Shown: in pieces, positions 8,772 to 18,119 of the stretch
Position numbering within the stretch: the first letter of the stretch is position 1
How the letters are laid out: the number at the start of each line of letters is the position of its first letter
NCBI GenBank assembly: GCA_016795425.1
Contig: JAEUHG010000184.1
Span: forward strand, 1 to 64,000
DNA from: Verrucomicrobiales bacterium
Lineage (GTDB): Bacteria; Verrucomicrobiota; Verrucomicrobiia; Limisphaerales; CAIMTB01
Direction: 5' to 3'
DNA length: 64,000 nt
Position numbers and translations under genes: made by a program
The notes under the pieces: generated by a model
What the model was told of the DNA's origin: nothing
Database searches by the model: none
Seen by the model: only the letters and a program-made list of their open reading frames with translations

Positions 8772-9650
8772 GTGTCTTTGCCTGCTTATCCTGATGCCGC
8801 CCTTCTCTTGGTGGCGCATGGTTCAAGTCGGAATGCCGGTTCCGCCGTGCCTGCCTTCCAGCACGGGGATGCGCTGCGACGACGCGGCGTGTTCGCGGAG
8901 GTCACGGAAGCCTTTTGCCAGCAGGAACCCTCGCTTTCCGGGGTGTTGCGCCGGGTGTTTTCACCGACGGTCTTCATTGTGCCGCTGTTCATCAGCGACG
9001 GCTGGTTCACGGAAACCGTGGTGCCCACGGAGCTCGGATTGCGTGCGCCGGGATCGGCCACCTTTTCGCGGGTGCAGGTGCGGGGAAATCAGACGCTGGT
9101 GTACTGTCGTGCCGTGGGATCGCATCCCGCGATGTCCGAGGTGCTGATTGCACGCGCCCTCGCGGCGGTTCAGGCGCGTCCGTTTCCACGTCCTCCGGCC
9201 GAAGCCGATCTGGCTCTGCTGATCGCCGGTCATGGCACCGCGTACAGCGCCGGATCCCGAAGGTCGATCGAGGAACAGGTGCGCAAGATTTCGGGCCTCG
9301 GCCGATTCGCGGAAGTACACGGCGTCTTCCTCGAAGAAGATCCAAGGGTCTCGGAGGCCTGGAACCTGATCTCCGCCCGGAATGCGGTCCTGGTCCCTTT
9401 CTTCATCAGCGATGGCTTGCATACCCAGGAGGATATTCCCGCCATGCTCGGCGAATCCCCGGAGGTGGTCCATCGACGCCTGGTTGCCGGGCAGTCCACA
9501 TGGCGCAATCCGACCGAACGGAACGGACGCCGCTTATGGTGTGGCGGGGCGGTGGGTACCGAACCTCTCATGGCCGAAGTTATTCTGCAGAGGGTGAGCG
9601 AAGGGGCGGTGGAAGCCGGTCTCGCGGCCGGTCAGCACCCTGCATTTTGA
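8772..9650 (+). CDS. Two-domain CbiX-like sirohydrochlorin chelatase family protein
   Basis: A 292-residue protein with two CbiX-type domains. Domain 1 has 'LLLVAHGSSRNAGSAV' (His16) and 'FIVPLFISDGWFTET'. Domain 2 has 'LALLIAGHGTAYSAGSR' (His154) and 'LVPFFISDGLHTQEDIPAML' (His217). Family members insert cobalt, nickel or iron into sirohydrochlorin using such histidines. Only domain 2 keeps both; domain 1 has Trp-Phe where the second His is expected, so one active site is likely. I start at GTG 8772 because the first strand follows at once and it lies past the rplI terminator. Tetrapyrrole genes are absent nearby, so the metal and substrate are unknown. Confidence 0.8.
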   Translation: MSLPAYPDAALLLVAHGSSRNAGSAVPAFQHGDALRRRGVFAEVTEAFCQQEPSLSGVLRRVFSPTVFIVPLFISDGWFTETVVPTELGLRAPGSATFSRVQVRGNQTLVYCRAVGSHPAMSEVLIARALAAVQARPFPRPPAEADLALLIAGHGTAYSAGSRRSIEEQVRKISGLGRFAEVHGVFLEEDPRVSEAWNLISARNAVLVPFFISDGLHTQEDIPAMLGESPEVVHRRLVAGQSTWRNPTERNGRRLWCGGAVGTEPLMAEVILQRVSEGAVEAGLAAGQHPAF

Positions 9651-9699
9651 GCTGCGTCGGGACTCGCCCTGGACGGGAAAGTCCGTCAAACTCAATTCG

Positions 9700-10791
9700 A
9701 TGAACCGATCCCCCGTGTCCCTCACTCGACGCGATTTTACCCGGTCCATGGCCGCCGCTGCCGCCGGCGCGGCAGTCTGGACATCGACTCCCATGAAGGC
9801 GTTGGCACAGGCGCCCAAGATTCGACTGGGCATGGATAATTTCGCGGTGCGCGCGGCGAAGTTGAAGGGGCGGGAGTTGGTGGATTACGCGGCTTCGTTG
9901 GCGTTGGATACGCTGTTTATTACCGACTTGCCGTCGCTGGGGTCGCTCAAGGAATCCGACGCCGCTGAGTTGCGCCGGTACGCTCAGGACAAGGGGATCG
10001 AGATTCTGTTGGGGTCCTGGAGCATTTGTCCGACCTCGAAGACGTTCCGGAAGGACTGGGGCACCGCGGAGGAACACCTGGCCTTGGGCCTGAAGCTTTC
10101 GAAGGCGGTCGGTTCCTTCGCCTTTCGTGTTGTCTTGGGCGCCCGCGAGGATCGCAAGACGCCCGGCGGCATCGAGGCACGCATTGAGGACACGATTAAG
10201 GTGCTGCAATCCCAGAAGAGCCTGGCGCAGGACCTGGGAGTCAAAGTGGCCGTGGAGAATCATGCCGGCGACATGACGGCGACCGAACTCATCACCCTGA
10301 TCGAAGGGGCCGGCAAGGATTGGGTCGGCGCCAACATGGATTCGGGCAATGCCGTTTGGACGCTCGAGGATCCGATGGAGAGTCTGGAGAAACTGGGGCC
10401 GTACGCTCTGACCACCAGTCTCAGGGACACGGTGGTTTGGGAGACCGAGAAAGGCTGCAAGGTGCAGTGGGTCGCCATGGGCGATGGGAGCGTGGTGGAC
10501 CTGAAGAAGTACTTCGCCCGCTACGCCGAGTTGTGCCCGAAGGTGGCGGTCAATATCGAGACCATCGGAGGGTTCGCCATAGAGCTGCCGTACCTGGAGA
10601 CGGCGTTCTGGGACAACTGGCCCAAGCGACCGGCCGCGGATCTGGCGCGTTTCATCCAGATCGCCAAGCGTGGCAAAGCGATCGATCAGTACGACGGCAA
10701 CAACCTGGAGCGGCAGAAGGACGAATTGACACGGAGCCTGCGTTTCTGCCGGGAAACGCTTGGTTTTGGCAGCAAGCCGCTGAAGGGCTGA
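9700..10791 (+). CDS. Tat-exported sugar phosphate isomerase/epimerase-like TIM barrel protein
   Basis: The 363-residue protein opens with a Tat signal: 'LTRRDFTRSMAAAAAGAAVW' and cleavage near 'ALA-QA'. The rest is an AP endonuclease family 2 TIM barrel, the fold of xylose isomerase-like epimerases. Likely metal ligands lie in 'VAVENHAGDMTATELI' (Glu), 'GANMDSGNAVW' (Asp) and 'VNIETIGG' (Glu). Members of this group in Planctomycetes and Verrucomicrobia are thought to act on sugars or cyclitols in the periplasm, often with Gfo/Idh/MocA enzymes, three of which occur in this window. The exact substrate cannot be named. Confidence 0.85.
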   Translation: MNRSPVSLTRRDFTRSMAAAAAGAAVWTSTPMKALAQAPKIRLGMDNFAVRAAKLKGRELVDYAASLALDTLFITDLPSLGSLKESDAAELRRYAQDKGIEILLGSWSICPTSKTFRKDWGTAEEHLALGLKLSKAVGSFAFRVVLGAREDRKTPGGIEARIEDTIKVLQSQKSLAQDLGVKVAVENHAGDMTATELITLIEGAGKDWVGANMDSGNAVWTLEDPMESLEKLGPYALTTSLRDTVVWETEKGCKVQWVAMGDGSVVDLKKYFARYAELCPKVAVNIETIGGFAIELPYLETAFWDNWPKRPAADLARFIQIAKRGKAIDQYDGNNLERQKDELTRSLRFCRETLGFGSKPLKG

Positions 10792-11014
10792 GTGCCGCTG
10801 GACGCTGGACGGCGACTCGACGGATTTCATCCTGGAGGCCGCACACCCGGGAGATCCTCCCCTGGGCGCTGCTTGCTTCGGCCCTCTGGAGGGTTGTGAA
10901 GGTATTTCACCACCTTTTCGTTGTGCCTTCGGTGGACAAGTTCCCAACGTGCTGTATCGACATTGTCCCGACCCGTTCGACGGGCGAACCCATGAGTTCG
11001 GAAGAAAGCTGTTT

Positions 11015-12598
11015 ATGAAGATTCAAACATGCCGACGCACGATTAGCCGCTTCGTGCTGGGGCTCACATTGGTTGCGGCGGCGCAGACGGTGACGGCTCA
11101 GGAAAACTTCGTGGTGGATACCTTCGACTCGGAAGATAGTGCCACTCAATGGACGCGCTGGTGGGGATCCGCGCCCCAAGCGTACGAATTTGATGGAACG
11201 GTGGATGCCGCCAACAACGCCAGTTCGGGTTCGTTGAAGGCGACCATTGATTTCGATCTGGCCACCTACGGCGGCGACAACCAGTTCGCCGTCGTTCGCG
11301 GATTCCCGGATGGCGCCGTCGTGGACGGGACGAAATACACCAATTTGGTGTTCTCCCTTCGTTGGGCCTCGAGTTCGCCACAACGGACCGACGGTGATTT
11401 TGGATACCTGGAGTATGGTTTTCGGAACCAGGACTTTTCGCAGACCTGGTTGGGAGGCCAGGCAGTGGCCATTGCTTCGGGAGACCAATGGGTGCAAGTG
11501 AAGGTGCCGATCGATCGCACCACCGCCAAGCTCGATACGATCACCGGCGTGGTACTGAAGCTGTGGTCCGGCACGACCGGCGGACTCACCGGGTCTTCGG
11601 TCTTCTGGCTCGACGACGTGATGCTGCTGGCCAACACGAATCAGGTGGCGCCGCCGCCTTCGATGAAGCTGGCTTCGGCGACCGCGGGCCTCCGATTGGC
11701 GGCAAGCGCCCCCGGTCAGCAGTACCAGCGACAGTCGGTGCGCACCCAGGCGACGGATGCGGAGGGCAACGGCAATGGGTATTCATGGGTGAGCGCCTCC
11801 GGACCCGTCACCTACGCCATTACCATCAAGGAGTATGCGCCAGCCGCCTACAGCGGGTTCCAAACGCATCTGTTCCTCGCGCCTGAGGCTGGGATGCCGT
11901 ATGGCCCCGGCGACACGTCGATCGACTGGAACACGCCGAACCTGGTTTTTGTGCAGATTGCCAACAACGAGGACGGAACGGCCTCGGCTCGGTTCATGTA
12001 CAAAACGAATCTGCCGAGCGGGAATGCGATGTTCTGGAACACCGATCCGGCGAACGGACCGGTGGGCACGTTGGCGTCGATCAACGATCCCTCGCCGACG
12101 GGCACCTGGACGGTGAAGTTCGAAAACAACACCAGTGTCACACTCACCACGCCGAGTGGCACCAGTACGAACTTCGCCATGCCCGCGGCGGCGGCGGAGT
12201 TATTCGCCGATCCGCTGTACGTTTATCTCGGATCCCAACCCAACCAGGTCGCCAATATCGGCCAGGCCGTCACTGTCTCGCGATTCCAAATCACGGGTGT
12301 GTCCACGCCGTTGGATGATTCCTTTGCCGGCGAGACCCTTGATGCCGCCAAATGGCAGGTGGTAGCGGCGGACGCTTCCGGCATCATCCAAGTGCCCTCG
12401 ACCACCAAATACTGGCTGACTTGGGACGCTCCCGCGACGGGGTTTGCCGTGCAATCCGCGACCGCTCTGGGTGCGGGGTCATGGGCTGACGCGGGGTTAA
12501 CCAATATTGTGCAGATCGGATCGCAAAAGGCGGTCCTTGTTCCGGCCGCGAATCTGCCGAGCCCGACGACGGGCTTCTTCCGGCTGATGAAGCCGTAA
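11015..12598 (+). CDS. Secreted protein of unknown function with carbohydrate-binding-like beta domains
   Basis: A 527-residue exported protein. ATG 11015 precedes a signal peptide ('ISRFVLGLTLVAAAQTVTAQ'). Residues about 30-200 resemble a beta-sandwich binding domain ('NFVVDTFDSEDSATQWTRWW', 'VFWLDDVMLLA'). A second beta region runs from about 215 to 430. The last 90 residues ('DDSFAGETLDAAKWQVVAAD' to 'TGFFRLMKP') form the kind of C-terminal domain found on many verrucomicrobial secreted proteins. No catalytic motif is visible. A role in polysaccharide binding is an inference from the fold. A rho-independent terminator follows. Confidence 0.72.
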   Translation: MKIQTCRRTISRFVLGLTLVAAAQTVTAQENFVVDTFDSEDSATQWTRWWGSAPQAYEFDGTVDAANNASSGSLKATIDFDLATYGGDNQFAVVRGFPDGAVVDGTKYTNLVFSLRWASSSPQRTDGDFGYLEYGFRNQDFSQTWLGGQAVAIASGDQWVQVKVPIDRTTAKLDTITGVVLKLWSGTTGGLTGSSVFWLDDVMLLANTNQVAPPPSMKLASATAGLRLAASAPGQQYQRQSVRTQATDAEGNGNGYSWVSASGPVTYAITIKEYAPAAYSGFQTHLFLAPEAGMPYGPGDTSIDWNTPNLVFVQIANNEDGTASARFMYKTNLPSGNAMFWNTDPANGPVGTLASINDPSPTGTWTVKFENNTSVTLTTPSGTSTNFAMPAAAAELFADPLYVYLGSQPNQVANIGQAVTVSRFQITGVSTPLDDSFAGETLDAAKWQVVAADASGIIQVPSTTKYWLTWDAPATGFAVQSATALGAGSWADAGLTNIVQIGSQKAVLVPAANLPSPTTGFFRLMKP

Positions 12599-12645
12599 TC
12601 GCGCGACCAGGGGACTCCTGGAAACGAAAGCGGCTACGAGACTCG

Positions 12646-12679
12646 ACCCCTTCCCGCGCCTCGGGAAGGGGTTTTTGTT
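12646..12679 (+). terminator. Rho-independent terminator after the secreted protein gene
   Basis: CCCCTTCCC (12647-12655) pairs with GGGAAGGGG (12663-12671) around a 7-nt loop, followed by TTTTTGTTC. It lies 48 bp past the stop codon at 12598. Confidence 0.85.
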
Positions 12680-12788
12680 CGATGGACAGCGCGGTCTTCG
12701 GGATTGCAATCGGCCGCCGATATCGGGGGAGACTCATCCAACCGGGCCCGGGCCTTCGCGGCTGGGACTCGGCGTGTGCATCCTGGTG

Positions 12789-13784
12789 ATGAGCCCTCAA
12801 CAAGCACTGTCGCATTTGGTCCATCGCGCCGTCTCGCGCGCGCCGCTGGAGGTTCTGCAGGTGAATCTCGGCCGTCGCTGCAACCAGGCCTGCCGTCATT
12901 GTCATGTGGATGCCGCGCCGTGGCGCACCGAGATGATGAACGCCGAGGTGGCCGGGCGCGTGGCATTCTGGATCCGTCGCCATCGTCCCCGGGTCGTGGA
13001 TCTGACGGGAGGCGCACCGGAATTGAGCCCGCATTTCCGCATGTTGGTGGAAACGGCGCGAAGGTCGGGGTGCCGGGTGATCGACCGGAACAACCTGACC
13101 ATCATCGAAACGGAGGCTCATGGCGGACTGCCAGAATACCTGGCGAGTCATGGTGTGGAGGTGATCGCATCGCTTCCGTGCTACCTCGAGGAGAATGTGG
13201 ACGCGCAGCGCGGCGATGGGGTTTTCGAAAAGAGCATCCAGGCCCTGCGCAAGCTCAACGCGGTGGGATACGGTCGACACCTCTCCCTGAGTCTGGTCTA
13301 CAACCCGCTTGGGGCGAGACTTCCTCCCGAGCAATCCGAACTCGAATCGGACTATCGCACCGAGCTGCGGAATCGGTATGGGATTGAATTCACGCGATTG
13401 CTCGCGTTGGCCAACCAGCCCATCGCCCGTTTTGCGGAGGACCTAAGGGCACGTGGGGAGTGGGATGCCTATCTCGAGTTGCTGGCCACCAGCTTCAATC
13501 CTGCGACGCTCGATGGCCTGATGTGCCGCACGACATTGAGTGTGGGTTGGACCGGCGAGGTGTACGACTGCGACTTCAACCAGATGCTGGGAATGACCTT
13601 GGGCAACGGCAGTCCGCTGCGGCTGTGGGACGTCACGCCCGACGACTTGCCTGGAAGTGGCATCCGCATGGCTGTGCATTGCCTGGCCTGCACCGCAGGA
13701 AGCGGCAGCGGTTGCGGCGGCGCGTTGGTCGCGTCCCGTGAATCTCCGGAAGCGATTCTGGTCGGTCGCCAAATCCCGCGATGA
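12789..13784 (+). CDS. arsS: ArsS-type radical SAM protein (arsenosugar biosynthesis family)
   Basis: A 331-residue radical SAM enzyme. The iron-sulfur motif CxxxCxxC sits in 'RRCNQACRHCHVD' (Cys31, Cys35, Cys38), followed by the SAM-binding 'LTGGAPELSP'. The C-terminus has the family's extra cysteines in 'YDCDFNQMLG' and 'HCLACTAGSGSGCGGAL'. ArsS proteins join the adenosyl group to arsenic on the way to arsenosugars, usually after methylation by ArsM. Start ATG 12789 fits the family N-terminus. No arsM or ars gene lies beside it, so either the partners are elsewhere or the substrate differs. The family call is firm; the arsenic role is inferred. Confidence 0.85.
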   Translation: MSPQQALSHLVHRAVSRAPLEVLQVNLGRRCNQACRHCHVDAAPWRTEMMNAEVAGRVAFWIRRHRPRVVDLTGGAPELSPHFRMLVETARRSGCRVIDRNNLTIIETEAHGGLPEYLASHGVEVIASLPCYLEENVDAQRGDGVFEKSIQALRKLNAVGYGRHLSLSLVYNPLGARLPPEQSELESDYRTELRNRYGIEFTRLLALANQPIARFAEDLRARGEWDAYLELLATSFNPATLDGLMCRTTLSVGWTGEVYDCDFNQMLGMTLGNGSPLRLWDVTPDDLPGSGIRMAVHCLACTAGSGSGCGGALVASRESPEAILVGRQIPR

Positions 13785-14154
13785 TTGTTGGGATCTTTTC
13801 TGATGTTCGGGATTCCCGCGTTAGTGGATCGGAAGCGGCGTCATTTCCGTGGATTTTCTGGTGAGAAGGAGGGTGAAGCGACCGGGTTTTGCGAATGAAG
13901 GACCAGGAGGTTCTCGACCTGTTGTTTGGCCATCGACGGGTTTGTGACGGGAATTCGGCGGGCATCGCGTGTTGCCGGAATCTGCGGTGACGGATTTCCG
14001 GCATCAGGACGTCGGAATCTCCCTGGTTCATGTATTGGCGGGGTCGATGGAGCCGCGCTTCATGAGCTACATGGATTCGCCGCTAATGGTCCGAGGTCGT
14101 GGAGCGAATCCGTGGACGAGCCCGGCGGCTCCAGCCTCTATCAAGACACCCTTC
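13785..14154. other. Intergenic region ahead of the chemoreceptor gene
   Basis: A 370-bp stretch without a convincing gene. It holds one near-perfect inverted repeat (13973-14003; TGCCGGAATC paired with GATTTCCGGCA around a 10-nt loop) with no T-run. The chemoreceptor frame is open from 13969, but that part lacks a signal or domain. No promoter could be picked with confidence. Confidence 0.4.
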
Positions 14155-15840
14155 ATGAATCGAAAGCGACTCGGGATAGCCAACCGCATTCTTTTGCCAG
14201 TGATGATCACGCTGGCGTGTGGCGGACTCGGTTTGCTCCTATTTTTGGGACACGCGTCCCGGCAGAACGCGGCGGCCGTGGCTGTCGAGAATGCCACCCG
14301 GAGTCTGGAGCAATTCAGCATCCTTCGCCGGTATTACTCGGATCAGGTGGTGCGCAAAGTCACGCAGCAATCCCAGCTGAGCGTGGCCTACGATCACGTG
14401 CGGCGTTCGAATGCCATCCCCCTTCCGGCCACGATGATCCTCGACCTGGGCCACGAGTTTTCGGCGAACACCAATGGGTCGCAGTTGCGGCTTTACAGCG
14501 ATTTTCCCTTTCCGAATCGGAAGCACCGCGAAGCGGACGCGTTCATGCGCGACGCCCTGGCGCACTTTGCCTCAGGAGCGACGGGGGTCTTTCAGCGAGC
14601 CACGGTTTCCGGAGGCCACCCGAAGGTGCGGGTCGCCATTCCCGACCGTATGTCCGCGGCCTCATGCGTGGCGTGCCATAATTCCCATCCGGAGAGTCCG
14701 AAGCGCGACTGGAACCTGGGCGATATCCGGGGCGTGCTGGAGGTCGAAGTCCCGATTGGCACTGCCTTGGCCGCGAACGAGGGGATGGTCCATCGCGTGG
14801 CCCTGGGGGCCGTGATTCTCGTGGTGATCATGGTGGTGTCCGTTTCAGTTTGGATTCGTTACACGGTGGCACGACCGGTCATCGCGGGCTTCGGCAAGGT
14901 GCGGGACGCCGGAGACCATTTCCGAGCCGTGTCTCAGCAATTGGTCGGTACCAGTCGGGTGATTGCGGAGGGAGCATCGCAGCAGGCGGCTTCCCTGGAG
15001 GAGACCAGCGCCTCGCTGACCGAGATGGCGAGCATGACTGCGCGAAACGCGGAGAATGCCGAGGCGGCCAAATCCCTCGCCAACCAGACGCGGGTCTGCG
15101 CGGACACGGGCACCTCCGAGGTCGCCGACCTGACTGCCGCGATGGACGAGTTACGGAACTCGGGGGATCGAATCGCCCGCATCATCAAGACCATCGACGA
15201 GATCGCGTTCCAAACGAACATTCTGGCCTTGAACGCTGCCGTGGAAGCGGCGCGCGCCGGCGAGGCGGGCATGGGGTTCTCGGTGGTGGCCGACGAAGTG
15301 CGGCATTTGGCGCAGCGCAGTGCCCAGGCAGCCCACGAAACCACGGCCAACATTCAGGACTCCATCGAGAAGAGCCGGCGCGGCATGGAAATCAGTGCGA
15401 GAGTCTGCGAGAGCCTGCGGACGATTGCGGTCAGAGCGCGCGACGTGGACCAGCGTGTGGCGCAGATTGCCGATGCGACGCGGGATCAGAATCAGGGCAT
15501 CCACCAGATTCAACAGGCCGTCGCTGAGATCGACCGGGTGACCCAAAACAATGCCGCCGCGGCGGAGGAAAGCGCCGCCGCCGCCGAGGAACTCCATCGC
15601 GAGGTCCAAGTGTTGGGAGACACGGCGGAGTCGATGGAAACCTTGGTCCGAGGCGGCGATCCAGGTCCGGCTCACGCCCGATCCTCACCGTCGGGAGAGC
15701 GAGTTCACGAGTCGAAGCACCGTGGAGCCACGGAATGGCGGCCGCCAGTTGCGAAGTTCGCACGTCCGGGTCGTGACGCGGGAGCCGACGGTTTGCGAGG
15801 GGCCTATGGAGCGGACCGCGCCTCGAGAAATGCAGGTTAG
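14155..15840 (+). CDS. Methyl-accepting chemotaxis protein with heme-c type DUF3365-like sensor domain
   Basis: A 561-residue chemoreceptor. TM1 is near residues 8-30 and TM2 near 214-236. The periplasmic domain between them resembles the Tll0287/DUF3365 fold and holds a c-type heme motif CxxCH in 'SCVACHNSHPES' (Cys171, Cys174, His175). The cytoplasmic part is a long coiled coil with the conserved hairpin tip 'AFQTNILALNAAVEAARAGE' (about 350-370). An arginine- and glycine-rich tail of unknown use ends the chain. The heme suggests redox, oxygen or NO sensing. ATG 14155 is chosen because TM1 follows it. Its stop overlaps the end of the convergent esterase gene by four bases. No che genes are near. 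Confidence 0.9.
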   Translation: MNRKRLGIANRILLPVMITLACGGLGLLLFLGHASRQNAAAVAVENATRSLEQFSILRRYYSDQVVRKVTQQSQLSVAYDHVRRSNAIPLPATMILDLGHEFSANTNGSQLRLYSDFPFPNRKHREADAFMRDALAHFASGATGVFQRATVSGGHPKVRVAIPDRMSAASCVACHNSHPESPKRDWNLGDIRGVLEVEVPIGTALAANEGMVHRVALGAVILVVIMVVSVSVWIRYTVARPVIAGFGKVRDAGDHFRAVSQQLVGTSRVIAEGASQQAASLEETSASLTEMASMTARNAENAEAAKSLANQTRVCADTGTSEVADLTAAMDELRNSGDRIARIIKTIDEIAFQTNILALNAAVEAARAGEAGMGFSVVADEVRHLAQRSAQAAHETTANIQDSIEKSRRGMEISARVCESLRTIAVRARDVDQRVAQIADATRDQNQGIHQIQQAVAEIDRVTQNNAAAAEESAAAAEELHREVQVLGDTAESMETLVRGGDPGPAHARSSPSGERVHESKHRGATEWRPPVAKFARPGRDAGADGLRGAYGADRASRNAG

Positions 15841-18119
15841 TTCCGTTTTGAAGACTCGGCCGCCGGTTGAGGCGGTGTCGCGGTACTTGCCAACCAGTCC
15901 AATAGGGACGCTGCGTTGAGCGGATGGTTCGGGCTGTAGGTCAGCCAATCGTCCCCGGTGGCGGTGACGGTTTCGCGAAATCGGGTGCGGAGGCGATCGG
16001 CAAGACCGTCGTCGGGTTCCTGTGCCTGACAAAACCAGACGCGGCGCGGCGCGGCGCAGCGCAAGAGTTCCGGCACATCGGCCACCTGGAGAGCGTGGGG
16101 AATCAGGGTGCCGAAATCCAAATCCACGCCGGGAAATCGGACGCGTCCATCGAGTTGGGGATCGTTCCACTGCTCGCCTCGTTGTGCCGCCTTGGGTGTT
16201 GGGCGCGCCTGCATGCGGGAAAGGAAGGAGTGTCCGAATTGGCTGAGCACGAGTCGGTTGATGCGGGGATCCAGGCAGCCGGCCAACAGGACGGGCAGGG
16301 CGTCGTCGCCAATGCCGATCGCCACGCATTCTTCAAGAGGGGAGGCTTCCTTCCGTTCCAGGAAATCCACCGCACGCCGGACGTCATAGGCGCGTCGTCC
16401 TGCCAGCGGTTGTCCGGCGAGCACCTGGTTGGCGATCAGCCGGAAGTTCGTGTCGTAGTTCGGGGCGTAGCGCCCCAGGGTTTCGCCGCGGCCGCGAAGA
16501 TCCATGGCCAGGACCGTCCAGCCAGCCTCGAGGAGAGACGGGACCCATCCCGATTCAGCCACGGCGGCTTTTCCTTGGGCGTTGGCGATCAACAGCACCC
16601 GTCGAGGTCGCTCGGTGCCGGGAGGGGACCACAACAGGACAGGCAGGCGAACGCCGTCCTCGGCAATGAAACTGAGCTTCTCCAAGGTCCCTCCGGGAAC
16701 CGGAACAGGCTTGGACCGCGACGGAGAGTAGAAGTGCGGATGTTCGGCGGGCGGAGCGGCAAGATGGGCGATCCAGGAGAGCTGACGTTGGTGCTGTGCG
16801 GCAAGGTCGGCAGGCCTCGCGGGGCGTTGTCGCACCAGGTTCCAGGCTTGTTCCCGGGCGAGATCCAGCACGGTCGGGGCGTTGGAAAGAACGGCGCGAG
16901 TCGGGTCGACGAGCAGGCGGGGGTCGGTCTCCTCGAGGATCGGCAGACGGTCTTCGGCGACGATGACCCCGGCGTGTTCCGGAAGCAGATGCCGGGTCAT
17001 CCATTCGTACATGGGTTCGCGAAAAGGACGGGTATAGGCGTGAGGTTGCCGGGAGAGTTCGACGAAGCGCACTTGGTTCGAGGCACCGAGAGCGGCGTAG
17101 ACCGCCCGAGTGTCGCGAGCGGCCGATCGGGCCCCGCTGATGGGAAAACTTCCGTCGTGCTCACCCTGGATCATCATCAGTGCGCGCGGAGCCACGAGGC
17201 CGGCAATCTCGAACCACTCGGCGTGCTGAAAGATTCCCGGGAGATGGGTGCAGGTGCAGTGGGCGCCGGCAAATTTCAGCCAATGGCGGAATTCGAAGGT
17301 GAACCCGACCACCACGGCCGCGCGCGCGCGGGCATCGATGGCGGAGGTGAACAAGGTGTTGAGGCCGCCGCCCGAATTTCCGGTGATTCCCAGACGTGAC
17401 GCGTCCACGTCGTCGCGCGTTTCCAGGTAATCCAGAGCCCGGATGCTGTCCCACACCATCCAACCCGCGATGGTTTCCCCAAGCAGCAGGAGCGGATACC
17501 CGGCATCGTGATGGACGTTGCGGTAGTCTAGCCGTTCGCCCTGACCGATGGGGTCGTAGGAAAGGACCACGAAACCCAGGCTGGCCAGACCCAGGCAGCG
17601 CGCCTGCACATCGCGCGCGTTCTTGCCCGCGGACAGGAAATGTCCGACTGGCGACAAGACGGCCGGTTGGCGTCCGGTGGAATCGCGCAACTTGTAGACA
17701 TGAGCGGTCACCGGAAAGCCGGGGCGACTGTCGAAAAGGAGGTTTTCCACGACGAAGTCGCCGAACTCGTGGCGGCTGGTGATTTGCGGATGGAGCGGCG
17801 TGCGCGGTGGAAGAGGGTCGAGTCCGAGCGACTGGCGGAAGGCTTGGTCGACCGCGGCTCGCGTGGTCTGCCAGGCGGACGGGTTGGCAGGCAGCGTTCG
17901 CTTTTGGAGGAGTTCGGCGGTGGCAGTAAGCGAATGAAGAACGATCGGGTCGTTGGGGACGACATCGTCGAAGTCGACCAGGGGCGTGACGGGCAGCACG
18001 TTCCAATTCGTGGGGAAAGGCGCGGCGCCGGCCGACAGGAGGAGGATTAGACAAGTCAGGGTGCCAGCCACGAGCTGGTTGAAACGCAAACCAGGAAGGG
18101 AAATCGCGTGTCGGTTCAT
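15837..18119 (-). CDS. Secreted two-domain alpha/beta hydrolase, acetyl xylan esterase-like
   Basis: A 760-residue exported protein: signal peptide 'LVAGTLTCLILLLSAGAA', then two alpha/beta hydrolase domains. The first (about 90-390) has the nucleophile elbow 'GITGNSGGG' with Ser249 and resembles acetyl xylan or acetyl esterases that strip side groups from plant polysaccharides. The second (about 490-750) keeps the fold ('RRVLLIANAQGKA', 'VLAMDLRGRGETLG') but has 'GIGDDALPVLLAG' near residue 600 where GxSxG is expected, so it has lost its serine and may be structural. The substrate is inferred only from the family. Confidence 0.85.
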   Translation of the reverse strand: MNRHAISLPGLRFNQLVAGTLTCLILLLSAGAAPFPTNWNVLPVTPLVDFDDVVPNDPIVLHSLTATAELLQKRTLPANPSAWQTTRAAVDQAFRQSLGLDPLPPRTPLHPQITSRHEFGDFVVENLLFDSRPGFPVTAHVYKLRDSTGRQPAVLSPVGHFLSAGKNARDVQARCLGLASLGFVVLSYDPIGQGERLDYRNVHHDAGYPLLLLGETIAGWMVWDSIRALDYLETRDDVDASRLGITGNSGGGLNTLFTSAIDARARAAVVVGFTFEFRHWLKFAGAHCTCTHLPGIFQHAEWFEIAGLVAPRALMMIQGEHDGSFPISGARSAARDTRAVYAALGASNQVRFVELSRQPHAYTRPFREPMYEWMTRHLLPEHAGVIVAEDRLPILEETDPRLLVDPTRAVLSNAPTVLDLAREQAWNLVRQRPARPADLAAQHQRQLSWIAHLAAPPAEHPHFYSPSRSKPVPVPGGTLEKLSFIAEDGVRLPVLLWSPPGTERPRRVLLIANAQGKAAVAESGWVPSLLEAGWTVLAMDLRGRGETLGRYAPNYDTNFRLIANQVLAGQPLAGRRAYDVRRAVDFLERKEASPLEECVAIGIGDDALPVLLAGCLDPRINRLVLSQFGHSFLSRMQARPTPKAAQRGEQWNDPQLDGRVRFPGVDLDFGTLIPHALQVADVPELLRCAAPRRVWFCQAQEPDDGLADRLRTRFRETVTATGDDWLTYSPNHPLNAASLLDWLASTATPPQPAAESSKRN

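Noticed and set aside
9580..10947. Leftward open frame of 455 codons
   Set aside because: It is antisense to the Tat TIM-barrel gene, which has a full signal peptide and fold motifs.
15924..17399. Rightward open frame of 491 codons
   Set aside because: It is antisense to the two-domain esterase with its GNSGGG motif.
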